From the IMG/VR virus record IMGVR_UViG_3300031237_000273, positions 1 through 64,000 of that record: DNA of 64,000 nucleotides. One strand, written 5' to 3'. The notes under the pieces are model-generated. The model did no database searches and had not been told where the DNA came from. It saw only the letters and a program-made list of their open reading frames with translations. This DNA comes from a virus. Position 1 is the stretch's first letter; each line of letters opens with the position of its first letter. A program made the translations under genes and the position numbers. Shown here in pieces: positions 1-10,900 of the stretch.

Positions 1-237
1 ATGAGCACATTTGCAGTTTTCGGAATGAATGAACACTTCGGTGTCGCCCAACTCAGCAGCATGTTCGACTCCCTCCAGTACGCGGCTGATTACGCGGACC
101 GCATCCGTAAGCTTGGGCGGTGTCGCGATGTCATTATCAGGGCGAAGATCAAGCTGCCGCAAATCGACTTGAGGCGCAAGTCGCCCACCAAACTTTCGTC
201 GCTGGACTACTCGCCGGAATCGACAGCAGCCGCTTGA
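1..237 (+). CDS. Small phage-type protein, function unknown
   Basis: A 78-residue protein. It opens with STFAVFGM, which I associate with small proteins at the methyltransferase end of Pseudomonas prophages; this is recollection of the family, not a search result. The middle holds a helix-rich stretch ending in a Cys-Arg-Asp segment, and the relatives I recall are longer, so an internal deletion is possible. The next gene on this strand is a truncated cytosine methyltransferase, which supports a prophage-edge setting. The ATG is the first base of the window, so an upstream extension cannot be excluded. No function can be named. Confidence 0.5.
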   Translation: MSTFAVFGMNEHFGVAQLSSMFDSLQYAADYADRIRKLGRCRDVIIRAKIKLPQIDLRRKSPTKLSSLDYSPESTAAA

Positions 238-269
238 CCCACCCTCACCTATTGCGTTGAGTACTGTTT

Positions 270-524
270 TCAAGCCGAAAGATCAGGCCCAAGAGTCAAA
301 TCGATGTCTAGCCTCGCCAATGCTTTACCGCGAGCTAACGCCTCATTGAAGCTGTTGTACTTGGCATTTTCACGGATTACTTCAACCCGGCTTTCTTTGT
401 TCTCTACAGCGATTCTAAGTCCTGTTGGCACAGAATCACTGTCGCTATCCCATTCGAAATCAATCTTCGCTTTAACGCCTCGATGCTCATAGACAACTGG
501 GTACGGCCTATCCACTAACACCAT
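270..524 (-). CDS. Hypothetical protein, 84 aa
   Basis: I start this gene at the ATG ending at 524 because AAGGAG lies six bases upstream of it; a further in-frame ATG at 563 has no such site. The protein is acidic in the middle (a run of Asp/Ser around residue 25) and mixed alpha/beta in character. It has no signal peptide or membrane segment, and I do not recognise the family. It lies between two prophage-edge genes on the opposite strand and is probably a phage or island accessory protein. Confidence 0.45.
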   Translation of the reverse strand: MVLVDRPYPVVYEHRGVKAKIDFEWDSDSDSVPTGLRIAVENKESRVEVIRENAKYNSFNEALARGKALARLDIDLTLGPDLSA

Positions 525-608
525 TTCGATCTCCTTGATCCGGCTCCATGCCGGGCCGAACACAAATACCCCACTTCAACGAATCACGCCAGCCGGCGAG
601 GATCACTT

Positions 609-887
609 ATGTTCACAGTAATCGATTTGTTTTCCAGGTTTGGCGGATTGACCCGAGGCGGGGTTGATGCCGGCCTGCAAGTACTCTGGGCAGCAAACCA
701 TTGGTCAGCAGCCGTTGAGTGGCACACGAAGAACAACCCGGACAAAAACCACTCAGAAACGAAAAAGGCCTACGCCGTTAAGCGTAAGCCCTTGATATTC
801 ATGGTGCGAAGCCGGGGTCGAATATACCATCTACAGGCCGCTATTTTACTGACTTCATCTATTATTAATCTCAGTACGTATACCTAA
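609..887 (+). pseudogene. Truncated DNA cytosine-5 methyltransferase (N-terminus only)
   Basis: The first 50 or so codons read as the start of a phage C5-cytosine methyltransferase: a motif-I region (DLFSRFGGLTRG, where the family has DLFSGAGG), then VDAGLQVLWAANHW and a segment ending NNPD. Similarity stops near base 755. The frame then runs through a hairpin and a tRNA-like junction until a stop at 887, so the catalytic PC motif and the target-recognition domain are missing. The motif-I change alone would damage AdoMet binding. It is a dead remnant of a prophage cut by the element that begins here. Confidence 0.7.
770..830. other. Left element junction: hairpin and degenerate tRNA-3'-end-like sequence
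   Basis: An imperfect inverted repeat (GGCCTACGC / GCGTAAGCC, 772-796) is followed at about 801 by TGGTGCGAAGCCGGGGTCGAA. This resembles the 3' end of tRNA-Leu read on the plus strand (TGGTGCCCGAAGCCGGAATC at 19,463) but differs by a two-base gap and two changes. It fits an attachment-site remnant at the left end of the island. The mismatches leave open that it belongs to an older element. Confidence 0.4.
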
Positions 888-900
888 ACGTATACCTAAA
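880..900. repeat. Left copy of 21-bp direct repeat flanking the integrase island
   Basis: The 21 bases here, ATACCTAAACG-TATACCTAAA, are identical to 19,331-19,351 beside the integrase start. Each copy holds two ATACCTAAA units 12 bp apart. The pair brackets about 18.4 kb. Tandem sites of this spacing next to a tyrosine integrase are typical of arm-type binding sites, which would make this the distal arm of the attachment region. Confidence 0.55.
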
Positions 901-1512
901 ACGGGAAGTACCCTTATCTTCTCCGCCTCCCGCCTCCCGCCAGTCTCCTATCGTGCCGCCCCCCCCGTTTTGCCGTCTCCGGGTGACGCTTGTGATCATC
1001 ATTACTCACCCCGTTTTGGGATGGAAGAGATGGAAAAATAGTTTGGGCGTGGGGCGCCGATACTGCGAACGCTAATTCTTTTTACGCAGCACCTCCAGCA
1101 TTCCTCCAAATTCGCCCAAGACGGCGATTCCCTAAAAAACTACGAATTAATGATTGAAACGGGCAGAGAACGGTCCATGGGGCGAGCGCTCCAGACTTTT
1201 GCCCCCCCCTCTCCCTAATGACTTTATCAAGCAGCAGGCAGCTCGCCCGCCTCCGGTCCGAATGACGCTTGGAGCGTGAATAGCAGCGCAGCCTCGAACT
1301 GAAGTGACTGACCAGACGGCTGATCTGCTGCACATGTCTCAATCGAGGGCTGACATCGTATCCTGCAGGAGCTCACTGTAAGTAAGGCTCGATCCGGTCG
1401 TAGTGGTCCACTGTTTATCATGGCGAAGAGTTAGATATCGGGAGATTGTCCGCATTTTGTCCGCATCGCATGCGGACCGACTTCCGACGGTTGGCTGACT
1501 GCATTCCGCTTG

Positions 1513-1626
1513 GTGTCTTTTCAATACGCATTGGTTGACAGAAATCTAGAAGGCTACAGCGTCGAGACAGTCGACGACCTGAACAGTTTTCTGGGTTTCG
1601 CGCGCGCCATTATCGAAGTTGATTGA
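1513..1626 (+). CDS. Possible short protein or gene remnant, 37 aa
   Basis: A GTG-initiated frame gives a 37-residue protein ending VDDLNSFLGFARAIIEVD and then a stop. The amphipathic, leucine-rich C-terminus looks protein-like, but no ribosome site stands out. It is the only protein-like reading I find between 888 and 2074. The rest of that 1.2 kb holds homopolymer runs, a pentamer microsatellite and a hairpin, with no supported gene. Confidence 0.25.
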   Translation: MSFQYALVDRNLEGYSVETVDDLNSFLGFARAIIEVD

Positions 1627-1766
1627 CTAATCGAAATCACCGGAACCCTTACCTGCCTTGCTTTTAGGACAATAGCGGGGTACCGGTCAAGCGCCGGACA
1701 ATGGACTCAGACCGTAAGCGAAACGTCCGCAATCCGTCCGCATTCGATGTGGACAAAAAGCGGACT

Positions 1767-1800
1767 AGAGAAGAGAAGAGAAGAGAAGAGAAGAGAAGAG
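1767..1800. repeat. AAGAG pentamer microsatellite (about 6.8 units)
   Basis: AGAG followed by six uninterrupted AAGAG units. A GCTAGCGCTAGC palindrome follows at 1815-1826. The pentamer would shift the reading frame on slippage, but no convincing gene crosses it. Confidence 0.85.
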
Positions 1801-1913
1801 ATATACAAACACTAGCTAGCGCTAGCACTTTAGACTCTGCCATGCCGAAGACGAATAGATGTGAATCTCCAGAAATACGGCGGAGTGGCAGGCCGCCCAG
1901 GTACTGCCGACGC

Positions 1914-1936
1914 CGCCGTCTACAGGGTAGACGGCG
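1914..1936. repeat. Perfect 10-bp stem hairpin
   Basis: CGCCGTCTAC, a 3-base loop, then GTAGACGGCG. No T-run follows on either strand, so this is not a standard terminator. A similar inverted repeat built on CGCCGTCCACGT occurs at 25,106, also followed by GTGT, so the two may belong to one dispersed intergenic repeat family. Confidence 0.6.
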
Positions 1937-2074
1937 TGTGCAACTGCCGTTGTATCGGACTTGACCAGCATGCTGAATCGAACCAGATTCCCTGGGTACA
2001 TTTGACTGGCCGCATTTGACCGAACTCTGGCGGTCATGATGAGCGGAAATCAGCCAAAAGCGGTCGTATGTTAC

Positions 2075-3067
2075 TTAGTCCAAAGGTACGCACAGATAGC
2101 TCAACGGCAAGACAAACTTGCTCTGCAGTAAATCTAAATACTCCGCATCGTCACCGTATAAAGGCTCTCGTCCCACCGCAACCAAACTGATCGTTTTTTT
2201 GCGCACCTGAGTATGGTAGGCGTATTCGAGCAATTGCCCGATTGCTTGCCGCAGGACGGTGCGAGGCAAAAGATCTGACTTAATCTCATAGAGGATAAGC
2301 GCATCCTGGGTCTCGACAGTTATATCGATGTATTCACGCTCTGCAAGTACGATGTCGGCTGGATAATCTTTCTTCAGCTGCTCGAGTAGTTTCTTCTGCA
2401 TCCTTGCATGCTCAGCTGTGCGCTGATAAGTCACCGTCCTGGTAGTGGGCTTGATCTTGGGGATGGTGATCCAGTCCTTGCCATTTGGCTTCCGCCGTCC
2501 CCCAAGCGTTTGGTCACCCTGGACAACCACAGAATAGAGCTGATAGCGCTTGCATCGCTCTATGATTGGATCGTCGGGTTTCGAGTACTCATCAACGTCG
2601 TAAAGCGTGACGTTATCCAACCGAAATCGGATATTGAATACGTACGGGGCATACTCGTCATGCCCCAAGTCCTCAGGATTGCGACCAAGCTGGACAATCT
2701 CTTCACACATCTCTTGAAACCAGCCATTTCTTTGGAACAATGCGAGCGCATCTTGCGCTTGACGGTCGGTAAGGCATTCCACTTCTCGAATTTCACCTAC
2801 GTACCGACGTTTTGCTTTTGGCTCAATGCTGAAGAGGTGCAGATCGAATGGTTGCGCGTCCTTGAGCAATCGATTGCGGCTTTTGTTAACGCCTTGCACG
2901 AAGGCGTAACGCCAACCATCAACGACCCAATCATCTCTGAACAGCCATTCCTCATGGCCGAACCCGAATTTGCTTGTATAGGAGCTTTTGACCTCTTTGG
3001 CCGGCGCTACGCCCGAGGGTTTCTTCCAGTTGTCCGTGTTGTAACAAAGCCTCGTTAGATACTTCAT
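2075..3067 (-). CDS. Putative PD-(D/E)XK nuclease-like protein
   Basis: A 330-residue protein. I start it at the ATG ending at 3067, which has AGGAAG six bases upstream. The N-terminal third contains FGFGHEEWLFR, a signature I associate with uncharacterised proteins in restriction loci. The C-terminal part carries REYIDITVETQDALILYEIKS followed by a helix (QAIGQLLEYAYH). The spacing Asp...Glu-x-Lys plus the helix fits a PD-(D/E)XK nuclease core. With a type I restriction system 1.5 kb away, a role in DNA restriction is a reasonable inference, not shown. No membrane or signal segment is visible. Confidence 0.55.
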   Translation of the reverse strand: MKYLTRLCYNTDNWKKPSGVAPAKEVKSSYTSKFGFGHEEWLFRDDWVVDGWRYAFVQGVNKSRNRLLKDAQPFDLHLFSIEPKAKRRYVGEIREVECLTDRQAQDALALFQRNGWFQEMCEEIVQLGRNPEDLGHDEYAPYVFNIRFRLDNVTLYDVDEYSKPDDPIIERCKRYQLYSVVVQGDQTLGGRRKPNGKDWITIPKIKPTTRTVTYQRTAEHARMQKKLLEQLKKDYPADIVLAEREYIDITVETQDALILYEIKSDLLPRTVLRQAIGQLLEYAYHTQVRKKTISLVAVGREPLYGDDAEYLDLLQSKFVLPLSYLCVPLD

Positions 3068-3214
3068 CGCCGCTTCCTGCATGAGAGATATCAAATGGAC
3101 ATTACTTTATAGACCGTTGGAATTGTAGCCAGCGACGAGCCGTATTGCCGAGGATTCATAACTCACTCAACCGCTCATCAATTTTTCTAGACGCCTTCAC
3201 CGACCGCTTTGGGT

Positions 3215-3290
3215 CACAACGAGATTTTCGTTCCGGTTTTGACTGTTGAACCTGTCCTAAGACGTTTTCACATAGCTTGGAGGCAGGAGC
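3215..3290. repeat. Half copy of the 170-180 bp inverted-repeat element
   Basis: The text GATTTTCGTTCCG...CGTTTTCACATAGCTTGG matches one half of the element found complete at 4371, 20,233 and 23,888. The other half is missing, so this copy is truncated on its left side. The rest of the 3068-3487 interval shows no gene. Confidence 0.55.
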
Positions 3291-3487
3291 GCCGATCCGG
3301 CTATGCTGGGCTCGGTTCGCAATCAGAGGTGTTTCGCGCTTTCGCCAGTAGTACAAAGTAAACTCGGGCCCCAAGCCTCTTGAGCCTAGCATCTAGACTA
3401 AGCTAGACGGGAGCTGGATAACGCTAGTTTACGGCCGGCACACTTTTTGAGTCGCCACCACGATACTGACGTAACGAGTAATGAAGA

Positions 3488-3946
3488 ATGTGGGACAGCT
3501 TAATTAGAACGCTGCAAGCGAACGCGACCGTCGAATTTGGGATGCTTCAGTTAGCACGACAACCTGACTGCCCCTCCTGGCGTCGACACAGGTCCCCAAA
3601 TCGCTTTGAGCATCTGCACAACGCGCTCTTCAGCGATAAGGGGGCATATGCCGCCTGTACGGGGAAGTCGGCGTATCCCAAACAGAAATATTCGATGGCC
3701 GGTCAGCTCGTAGTGCCCTTCGCCGCCGCTTGGGACCTGAATACCGGGGTGGGGTTTCTAGTGCGCGCTGCGGTCCCCTATCCTGAAATCACTATAGTGG
3801 CCGTTGATGTACTTGAGGCTATTGAGCCCGCGACCGAGCATGAATTGCTAAACCAGCTTTCATGGACTTTCGGTACAGCGGCTGGCGATTACGGTATTCG
3901 CTGGCTTACAAATCGCAACATTCAGCTTCCAACCAACGAATGCTGA
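3488..3946 (+). CDS. Hypothetical protein, 152 aa
   Basis: The second half (about residues 80-150) reads like a folded protein with alternating hydrophobic strands, while the first 60 residues are rich in Arg, Pro and His and look less natural. No family is recognised, there is no convincing ribosome site, and the gene stands alone between repeat elements. It may be a decayed gene or only partly coding. Confidence 0.3.
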   Translation: MWDSLIRTLQANATVEFGMLQLARQPDCPSWRRHRSPNRFEHLHNALFSDKGAYAACTGKSAYPKQKYSMAGQLVVPFAAAWDLNTGVGFLVRAAVPYPEITIVAVDVLEAIEPATEHELLNQLSWTFGTAAGDYGIRWLTNRNIQLPTNEC

Positions 3947-4370
3947 GTGCATCGCGAGATGCAACAAAAGCTATGAGGCATCATGGTAACAACGCAAGGC
4001 GCTGAAGGGCCAGCGGCTTCCCTTAGTATTCCTTCTCCCCCGTGCCCCTAGACCGGGTAGATGGCCCCCTTATCAACCTCCTCGCAGACGAGTGCGACTT
4101 AACGACGTGTAGAACCCACAACATAGGAGTGCTTCCTTGTGCCATCGTCACATAAGCCAACCCGGTGATGCGACAGCTACCGACTTTAGACGGTCGAACA
4201 CTCGCAGCTTCCGCCATCACTGGGGTGAATTGCCCCCGGTTCCGTAGAGACGGTGATCTTCACTTTCTGATTGAGATTCAGTGGCTGCGACTGTCAGCTT
4301 AGGGTTGACTGCTGCCCCCGGCGAGAGGCAGCAATTGGCCAATAGCGCCTCCCGCTCAGCAACTGCTCAC

Positions 4371-4537
4371 GACCCAGCTATGTGAAAACGCATGCATCGT
4401 TTCGATGTCTGCATTGCTGTGCAAAATCCGCCAGCATTTGGTTAATCCGCAGACCTGGAATTTGCGTAGGATCGCGATTTCCATTCCGTCTTTGACTGTC
4501 AAACCTGCTCTAAAACGTTTTCACACTACCTGGACCT
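4371..4537. mobile_element. MITE-like element, complete copy
   Basis: Begins GACCCAGCTATGTGAAAACG and ends CGTTTTCACACTACCTGGAC, imperfect terminal inverted repeats of about 20 bp. The interior matches the copy at 23,888-24,066 in the opposite orientation. There is no coding capacity. It sits directly upstream of hsdM. The rest of 3947-4610 contains no gene I can support. Confidence 0.65.
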
Positions 4538-4610
4538 AAAGCGGACGCTCCTGATAGGCACCCTCGGGTGCTAGACTTGCGCTTTTGCCCCTACTCCAAG
4601 GAACTGTTGC

Positions 4611-6590
4611 GTGAATACGGAAAATCATTCCCAGACGGCCGCCTTTCTCTGGTCGATTGCCGACCTGCTGCGTGGTGATTTCAAGCAGTCCCAGTACGGC
4701 CGCATCATCCTGCCATTCACCCTGCTGCGGCGCATGGAGTGTGTGCTGACGCCGACCAAGGATGCCGTGATTCGCGAGTTCTACGCCCAGGAAGGCCGCC
4801 CGGACACCGTACGTGAAATGTACATGCTACGTGCAGCAGGTGGCCTGCAGTTCTTCAACGCTTCGCCGCTGACTCTCGGCACTCTGTCCGATACCCAGAC
4901 CTCGGCAGACCTGATGAGTTACGTGCAGTCCTTCAGCAAGGACGCACGCGAGATCTTCGAGCACTTCCACTTCGAGGACTTCGTTCTACAATTGGCCAGC
5001 GCCAACTTGCTCTATCAGGTAGTGCAACGGTTTGCTGCCACCGACCTGAGCCCCGAACGCATCAGCAACTTCGGCATGGGCATCATCTTTGAAGAGCTGA
5101 TCCGCAAGTTCGCGGAAAGCTCCAACGAAACCGCGGGTGAGCACTTCACCCCGCGCGATATTGTGCACCTCACCACTTCGTTGGTGATCACCGATCAGGA
5201 CCACAAACTCGCGCCCAACAGCATCGTCACCATCTATGATCCAACCGCGGGTACGGGTGGTTTTCTGTCCGAGGGTGACGAGTACATCCAGTCCATCAGC
5301 GAAAAGGTCAGCGTGTCCCTGCACGGACAGGAACTGAATCCCGAGTCCTATGCCATCTGCAAAGCGGACATGCTGATCAAGGGCCAGGACGTGATCAGCA
5401 TCAAGCTCGGCAACACGCTGTCCAACGACCAACTGGCCAACAAGCACTTCGACTTCATGCTCAGCAACCCGCCGTTCGGCGTGGAATGGAAGAAGGTGCA
5501 AAAGCAGATCACCGACGAGCACAGCCACAAGGGTTTCGATGGCCGCTTCGGCCCAGGTCTGCCACGGGTGTCCGACGGTTCGCTGCTGTTCCTCCTCCAC
5601 CTGGTCAGCAAAATGCGTGACCCGCGCGACGGTGGCTCGCGCATCGGCATTATCCTTAACGGGTCGCCGCTGTTTACCGGCGGTGCGGGCTCGGGAGAGT
5701 CGGAGATTCGCCGCTACCTGCTGCAAAACGACCTAGTGGAAGCCATCGTCGCGCTGCCGACGGACATGTTCTACAACACCGGCATCGCCACCTATGTGTG
5801 GATACTCAGCAACCACAAAGCGGCTGAGCGCCAGGGCAAGGTCCAGTTGATCGACGGCAGCCAGCACTACGCCAAAATGCGCAAGTCGCTGGGCAGCAAG
5901 CGCCAATACATCACTGAGGATCAAATCAGCGAGCTGGTGCGCCTGTATGGCAGCTTCGAGCACACCGCGCAGAGCAAGATCTTCCCCATTGACGCCTTTG
6001 GCTACCGGCGCATCACCGTTGAGCGCCCGCTACGGCTAAAATTCCAAACCAGTGCCGAGCGCATCGCTAAAGTGCTGGAAGAAAAAGCCCTGCAGAAACT
6101 CGACAGCGCCGCTCAGAAACAACTGATGACCGCCCTGCAAGCGATGGACGCAAGCCAACTGCACCGCAACCGCGAGCAATTCAGCAAACTGCTGAAAAAA
6201 GCCCTCACCGCGCACAGCGTCATCCTGAGCACGCCGGAGCTAAAAGCCCTGCTCAATGCACTGAGCGAGCGCGACCCCGAGGCGGATATCTGCATGACCA
6301 AGGGCCAGCCGGAAGCAGACGCAGGACTGCGCGATAACGAGAACGTGCCGTTGGGCGAGTCGGTATACGAATACTTCCAGCGTGAAGTCATCCCCCATGT
6401 GCCGGATGCCTGGATCGACGAAAGCAAAACCGATGCTCAGGATGGCAAAGTCGGCATTGTCGGCTTCGAGATTCCCTTCAACCGGCACTTCTACGTATTC
6501 CAGTCGCCGCGCCCGTTGGCCGAAATCGACCGCGACCTGAAAGCTTGTACCGACCGCATCAAACAAATGATTGAGGGGCTGTCGGCATGA
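4611..6590 (+). CDS. hsdM: Type I restriction-modification system, methyltransferase subunit HsdM
   Basis: HsdM methylates adenine within the recognition site chosen by HsdS, using S-adenosylmethionine, and is part of both the M2S methylase and the R2M2S restriction complex. The N-terminal helical domain (to about residue 160) is followed by the N6-adenine methyltransferase fold: AdoMet-binding motif [10 protein letters not shown] near residue 209 and catalytic NPPFG near residue 285. The C-terminal 200 residues are charged and helical. A length of 659 residues is somewhat long for the family. Translation starts at GTG with AAGGA eight bases upstream, and the stop overlaps the hsdS start as ATGA, so the three genes form one operon. 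Confidence 0.95.
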   Translation: MNTENHSQTAAFLWSIADLLRGDFKQSQYGRIILPFTLLRRMECVLTPTKDAVIREFYAQEGRPDTVREMYMLRAAGGLQFFNASPLTLGTLSDTQTSADLMSYVQSFSKDAREIFEHFHFEDFVLQLASANLLYQVVQRFAATDLSPERISNFGMGIIFEELIRKFAESSNETAGEHFTPRDIVHLTTSLVITDQDHKLAPNSIVTIYDPTAGTGGFLSEGDEYIQSISEKVSVSLHGQELNPESYAICKADMLIKGQDVISIKLGNTLSNDQLANKHFDFMLSNPPFGVEWKKVQKQITDEHSHKGFDGRFGPGLPRVSDGSLLFLLHLVSKMRDPRDGGSRIGIILNGSPLFTGGAGSGESEIRRYLLQNDLVEAIVALPTDMFYNTGIATYVWILSNHKAAERQGKVQLIDGSQHYAKMRKSLGSKRQYITEDQISELVRLYGSFEHTAQSKIFPIDAFGYRRITVERPLRLKFQTSAERIAKVLEEKALQKLDSAAQKQLMTALQAMDASQLHRNREQFSKLLKKALTAHSVILSTPELKALLNALSERDPEADICMTKGQPEADAGLRDNENVPLGESVYEYFQREVIPHVPDAWIDESKTDAQDGKVGIVGFEIPFNRHFYVFQSPRPLAEIDRDLKACTDRIKQMIEGLSA

Positions 6591-7948
6591 GCTTGCTTGC
6601 ATATCAGAAGCTGAAACCGTCAGGTATAGAGTATTTGGACGGAGTTCCAAATGACTGGTCATTAAAACGACTTGGCGATCTTGTTGCTTTTGCTCAGGGC
6701 AAGGCGCATGAGCCATATATTGACGATGATGGCGACTATATCTGCGTTAACTCTAGGTTCGTTTCGACGTCGGGGAGAACGATTAAGACGTGCAGTATCA
6801 ATCTGACCCCTGCTTCGTTAAATGACATATTGATGGTAATGAGCGACCTGCCCAATGGGCGGGCGCTTGCTCGGGCATATTACGTTGATGATCACGGTAA
6901 GTACGCCGTGAATCAGCGGGTGTGTCGAATCACGGCAGAAAAGGCACATCCTCGTTTCTTGTTTTACTTGTTAGATCGTCACCCTGGACTTATGCAGAAT
7001 GACGATGGCGTGCATCAAACCCATCTTTCAAATGCCGATTTTCAAAAACTAAAGCTCTATCTGCCATCAATTTCAGAACAAAACCAAATCGCACGCTTTC
7101 TTGATCACGAAACCGTCCGCATCGACGCGCTGATCGAAGAGCAGCAGCGCCTGATCGAATTGCTCAAGGAAAAGCGCCAGGCCGTGATCTCCCACGCCGT
7201 AATCAAGGGCCTCGACCCTACGGTGCAGATGAAAGACTCCGGCGTGAAGTGGCTAGGCGAGGTGCCGGCACATTGGGAAGTGACACCCCTGAAATATGTG
7301 GTTAGCAATCTAGGACAAGGATGGAGCCCACAGTGCGATAACTATCCAGCTGAAGATGGCGAATGGGGGGTATTAAAAGTTGGATGTGTAAATGGTGGCC
7401 AATTCAATGCTGGTGAGAATAAGCATCTGCCAGTTGAGCTTAAGCCAGATGAGGAGCTAGCAATCAAGCAGGGCGACTTATTGATATCAAGGGCAAACAC
7501 CAGAGAACTGGTTGGCAGCGCCGCTGTTGCCGACAAAAATTATCCGCGACTAATGCTGTGCGACAAACTTTATCGATTGCGCTTGAACATGGAGCGAGCT
7601 ACTCCCGAGTTCTTAGCTCTCTACCTCAGATCTAGCGCCCCTAGAAGTCAGATTGAATTGGCCGCAAGTGGCGCAAGTGACTCGATGCAAAACATCTCGC
7701 AGTCAGTCGTAATGGATATGACTCTTTCCTTGCCGCCACTTGGCGAGCAGGAGGAAATTCTGCGGTTCCTCAGCGTCATACTGAAAAGTTCCGATGACTT
7801 GGTTGCTGAAGCCACTAGTCAGCGCTACCTGCTCCAAGAACGCCGTTCCGCTCTAATCTCCGCCGCCGTTACCGGCAAAATCGACGTACGTGGCTGGCAG
7901 CCATCAGCCACTGCGACATTCCCTGAATTAGCAGAAGAGGCTGTGTAA
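6587..7948 (+). CDS. hsdS: Type I restriction-modification system, specificity subunit HsdS
   Basis: HsdS sets the bipartite DNA sequence that the complex recognises. The 453-residue protein has two variable target-recognition domains (about 1-155 and 220-380). Each is followed by a conserved helical spacer: [13 protein letters not shown] near 160 and [10 protein letters not shown] near 390, the two repeats expected of a complete subunit. Coding composition in the first recognition domain is visibly more AT-rich than in hsdM or hsdR, which fits domain exchange. Both ends overlap the neighbouring hsd genes by a few bases. Confidence 0.95.
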   Translation: MSLLAYQKLKPSGIEYLDGVPNDWSLKRLGDLVAFAQGKAHEPYIDDDGDYICVNSRFVSTSGRTIKTCSINLTPASLNDILMVMSDLPNGRALARAYYVDDHGKYAVNQRVCRITAEKAHPRFLFYLLDRHPGLMQNDDGVHQTHLSNADFQKLKLYLPSISEQNQIARFLDHETVRIDALIEEQQRLIELLKEKRQAVISHAVIKGLDPTVQMKDSGVKWLGEVPAHWEVTPLKYVVSNLGQGWSPQCDNYPAEDGEWGVLKVGCVNGGQFNAGENKHLPVELKPDEELAIKQGDLLISRANTRELVGSAAVADKNYPRLMLCDKLYRLRLNMERATPEFLALYLRSSAPRSQIELAASGASDSMQNISQSVVMDMTLSLPPLGEQEEILRFLSVILKSSDDLVAEATSQRYLLQERRSALISAAVTGKIDVRGWQPSATATFPELAEEAV

Positions 7949-10900
7949 TGGCAGACAGCAAGGAAGCGCAGTTCCAAAAGGACATTATCGATGTACTAGC
8001 CACTCAGGGCTGGTTGGTCGGCACGGCCAGCAACTACAATCGCCATACCGCGCTGTATACCGAAGATGTACTGAGCTACTTCAAGGACGCTTGGCCGGAG
8101 CGCTGGGAAAAGTTCGCCAAGGCCAACCCGAATGCACCAGAAGACATACTGATACAAAAGCTGGTGCGTGAGCTGGAGCAGAGCGGCACCCTGGATGTGC
8201 TACGCCATGGCTTCAAACTACCGGCGGTGAAGGTAGAGCTGTGCAGCTTCCAGCCCGACCACGGCATGAACCCGGACACCCTAAAGCGCTACCAGCGCAA
8301 CCGCTTGCGCGTGGTGCCCGAGGTGTCTTACTCGCCGCACGCGCGTGAAGCCGGCAGCAACGGGCAAAGCTACAACCCTCGACTGGATCTAGTGCTGTTC
8401 GTCAACGGCATTCCCACTGCCACGCTGGAGCTAAAAAGCGAATTCAAGCAGTCGGTGGAAAACGCCAAGCGTCAGTACCGTTACGACCGCCCTGTGAATG
8501 ACCCGCTGACGCGCAAGCCCGAGCCGTTGCTGACCTTCAAGCGCGGCGCGCTAGTGCACTTCGCCGTGGGCCAGAACGAGGTGGCAATGACCACCAAGCT
8601 GGCCGGCAAGGACACCTTTTTCCTGCCGTTCAACCTCGGCACCGATGAGGGCGGCGCTGGCAACCCGATGCCTGCCGACGACAGCCAGTACGCCACCGGC
8701 TACCTATGGCAACGACTGTTCCAGCCAGATGCCTGGCTCAAAGTTCTGGGGCGCTTTCTGCACCTGGACAAAAAGACCAGCGAAAGCTTCGATGGCACGC
8801 CGGTTACCAAGGAAACGATGATCTTCCCGCGTTACCACCAATGGGAAGTGGTCAATAAACTGGTCAACACCACTCGCGCCGAAGGGCCTGGCAAGCGCTA
8901 TTTAGTCCAGCACAGCGCCGGCTCGGGCAAGTCCAACTCCATCGCCTGGACGGCGCATCAACTGGCTTCACTGTACGACACCGCTGGTCAGCGCCTGTTT
9001 AACTCGGTGATCGTGGTCACAGACCGAACAGTGCTGGATAGCCAATTGCAGAACGCCATTTACCAGTTCGAGCACGCCCAGGGCGTGGTCAAACCGATCA
9101 GCCGTGATGTCGGAAACCAGAGCAAGTCCGAACAACTGGCTGAGGCGCTGGCTGAGCAGACGCGCATCATCATCGTCACCATCCAGACTTTTCCTGCATT
9201 ATTCGATGCCCTAGACAAGTACCCCAAGCTGGCTAGCGGGCGGTATGCGGTAATCGCTGACGAGGCGCACTCCTCGCAAACTGGCTCGTCGGCCAGCAAG
9301 CTGAAACAGATTCTAGGCAGCGATGCACTGGACGCCGAGGAAGTCAGCGCCGAAGAGTTGTTGGACGCAGCCGTACAGGCGCGCCAACCGAATGAGCGCA
9401 TCAGTTACTACGCCTTCACCGCCACGCCCAAGGCCAAGACCTTGGAGCTGTTCGGTCGCCCGGCCGACTCCACGCTGCCGGCCAGTTCCAGCAACAAGCC
9501 GGAGGCTTTTCATCTGTATTCCATGCGCCAGGCTATCGAGGAGGGTTTCATCCTCGACGTGCTGCGCAACTACACCACCTACAGTACCGCCTGGAAGATC
9601 GCCCACCCAGATGGCGAAGACGACGAGGTGGACAGCAAGAAGGCGCGCATCAAGCTAGCGCGCTGGGTGCGTTTGCATCCATACAACATCAGTCAAAAGG
9701 TTGAGGTGATCGTCGAGCACTTCCGCGCCAATATCCGCAATCTGCTCAATGGCCAGGCCAAGGCCATGGTGGTGACCAGCAGCCGCCAGGAAGCGGTGCG
9801 TTACCAGTTGGCGGTGAGAGCCTATGTACAGCAGATGGGTTACAACGATGTGCACCCGCTGGTGGCGTTCTCCGGCAGCGTGCTACCGGATGAGGTGATC
9901 CCCGAAGAGGTGACGGAAAGCAGCAGCCTGCTCAACCCTGGCCTGAATGGCCGCGACTTGGCAGTGGCGTTCGACACCCAAGACTTCAACGTGATGATCG
10001 CGGCCAACAAGTATCAGACCGGCTTCGATCAGCCCAAGCTGTGTGCCATGTACGTGGACAAAAAGCTGCAAGGCGTGGACTGCGTGCAGACCCTGTCGAG
10101 GCTGAACCGCACTTTCGGTGACAGCAAGGAAACCTTCATTCTCGACTTCTTCAACGAGCCGCAGGACATTCTTGACGCCTTCCTGCCGTACTACACCAAA
10201 GCCGAGCTGACCGATGTAACCGACCCGCAGATCATTTATGACCTGCAAAAGAAGTTGGATGCAGAGGGAATCTATCACTGGCAGGAGGTCGAGGCATTCT
10301 CCATAGCCTTCTTCGACCCCAAGGCGGCTGCTAGCAAGCTCAGTTACTACTGCACTCCGGCAAAGGAGCGCTTCGCCAAGCGCTACGCCTTCTCGGTGGA
10401 GTCGCGCCAGCAGGCGCTGGACTTCAAGCGCACAGCCGAAGCTAACGGCGACAGTGGTGGCCTGAAAAAAGCCGAGCACGCGCTGAAAGAGGCCGGCGAG
10501 CAGATCGATCAACTTGATCTGTTCCGAAAGAATCTGCAGAGCTTCGTGCGCCTGTACGAGTTCCTCTCGCAGATCGTGCCCTATGAAGACCGCGAACTGG
10601 AGCAGCTCTGCGTGTACGCCAAGCACCTGCACCCCCTGCTGCGCGTGGATCGCCTGCAACAAGATGACGTGGACGTGGGCGAGCTACAACTTAGTCATTA
10701 CCGCCTGAGCAAGCGCGCCGAACACCAGCTACGCCTGAACGAAGAACACGGCGAATATACCCTCAAACCCGGCAGTGACGTGGGCAGCGGCAAGCCCCAT
10801 GACCCGGAGAAGAAGCGCTTGTCGGAAATCATCGAGGCGCTGAACGATATCTTCGGAGCCGAGGTGAGCGATGACGACCAGCTGCAGTTCCTCACCGGCA

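Noticed and set aside
1701-1964. Short frame across the AAGAG repeat
   Set aside because: The product is mostly Arg/Lys/Glu repeats from the microsatellite, with no ribosome site and no natural protein character.
4023-4220. 65-codon minus-strand frame upstream of hsdM
   Set aside because: No ribosome site, no domain, and composition like the surrounding non-coding DNA.
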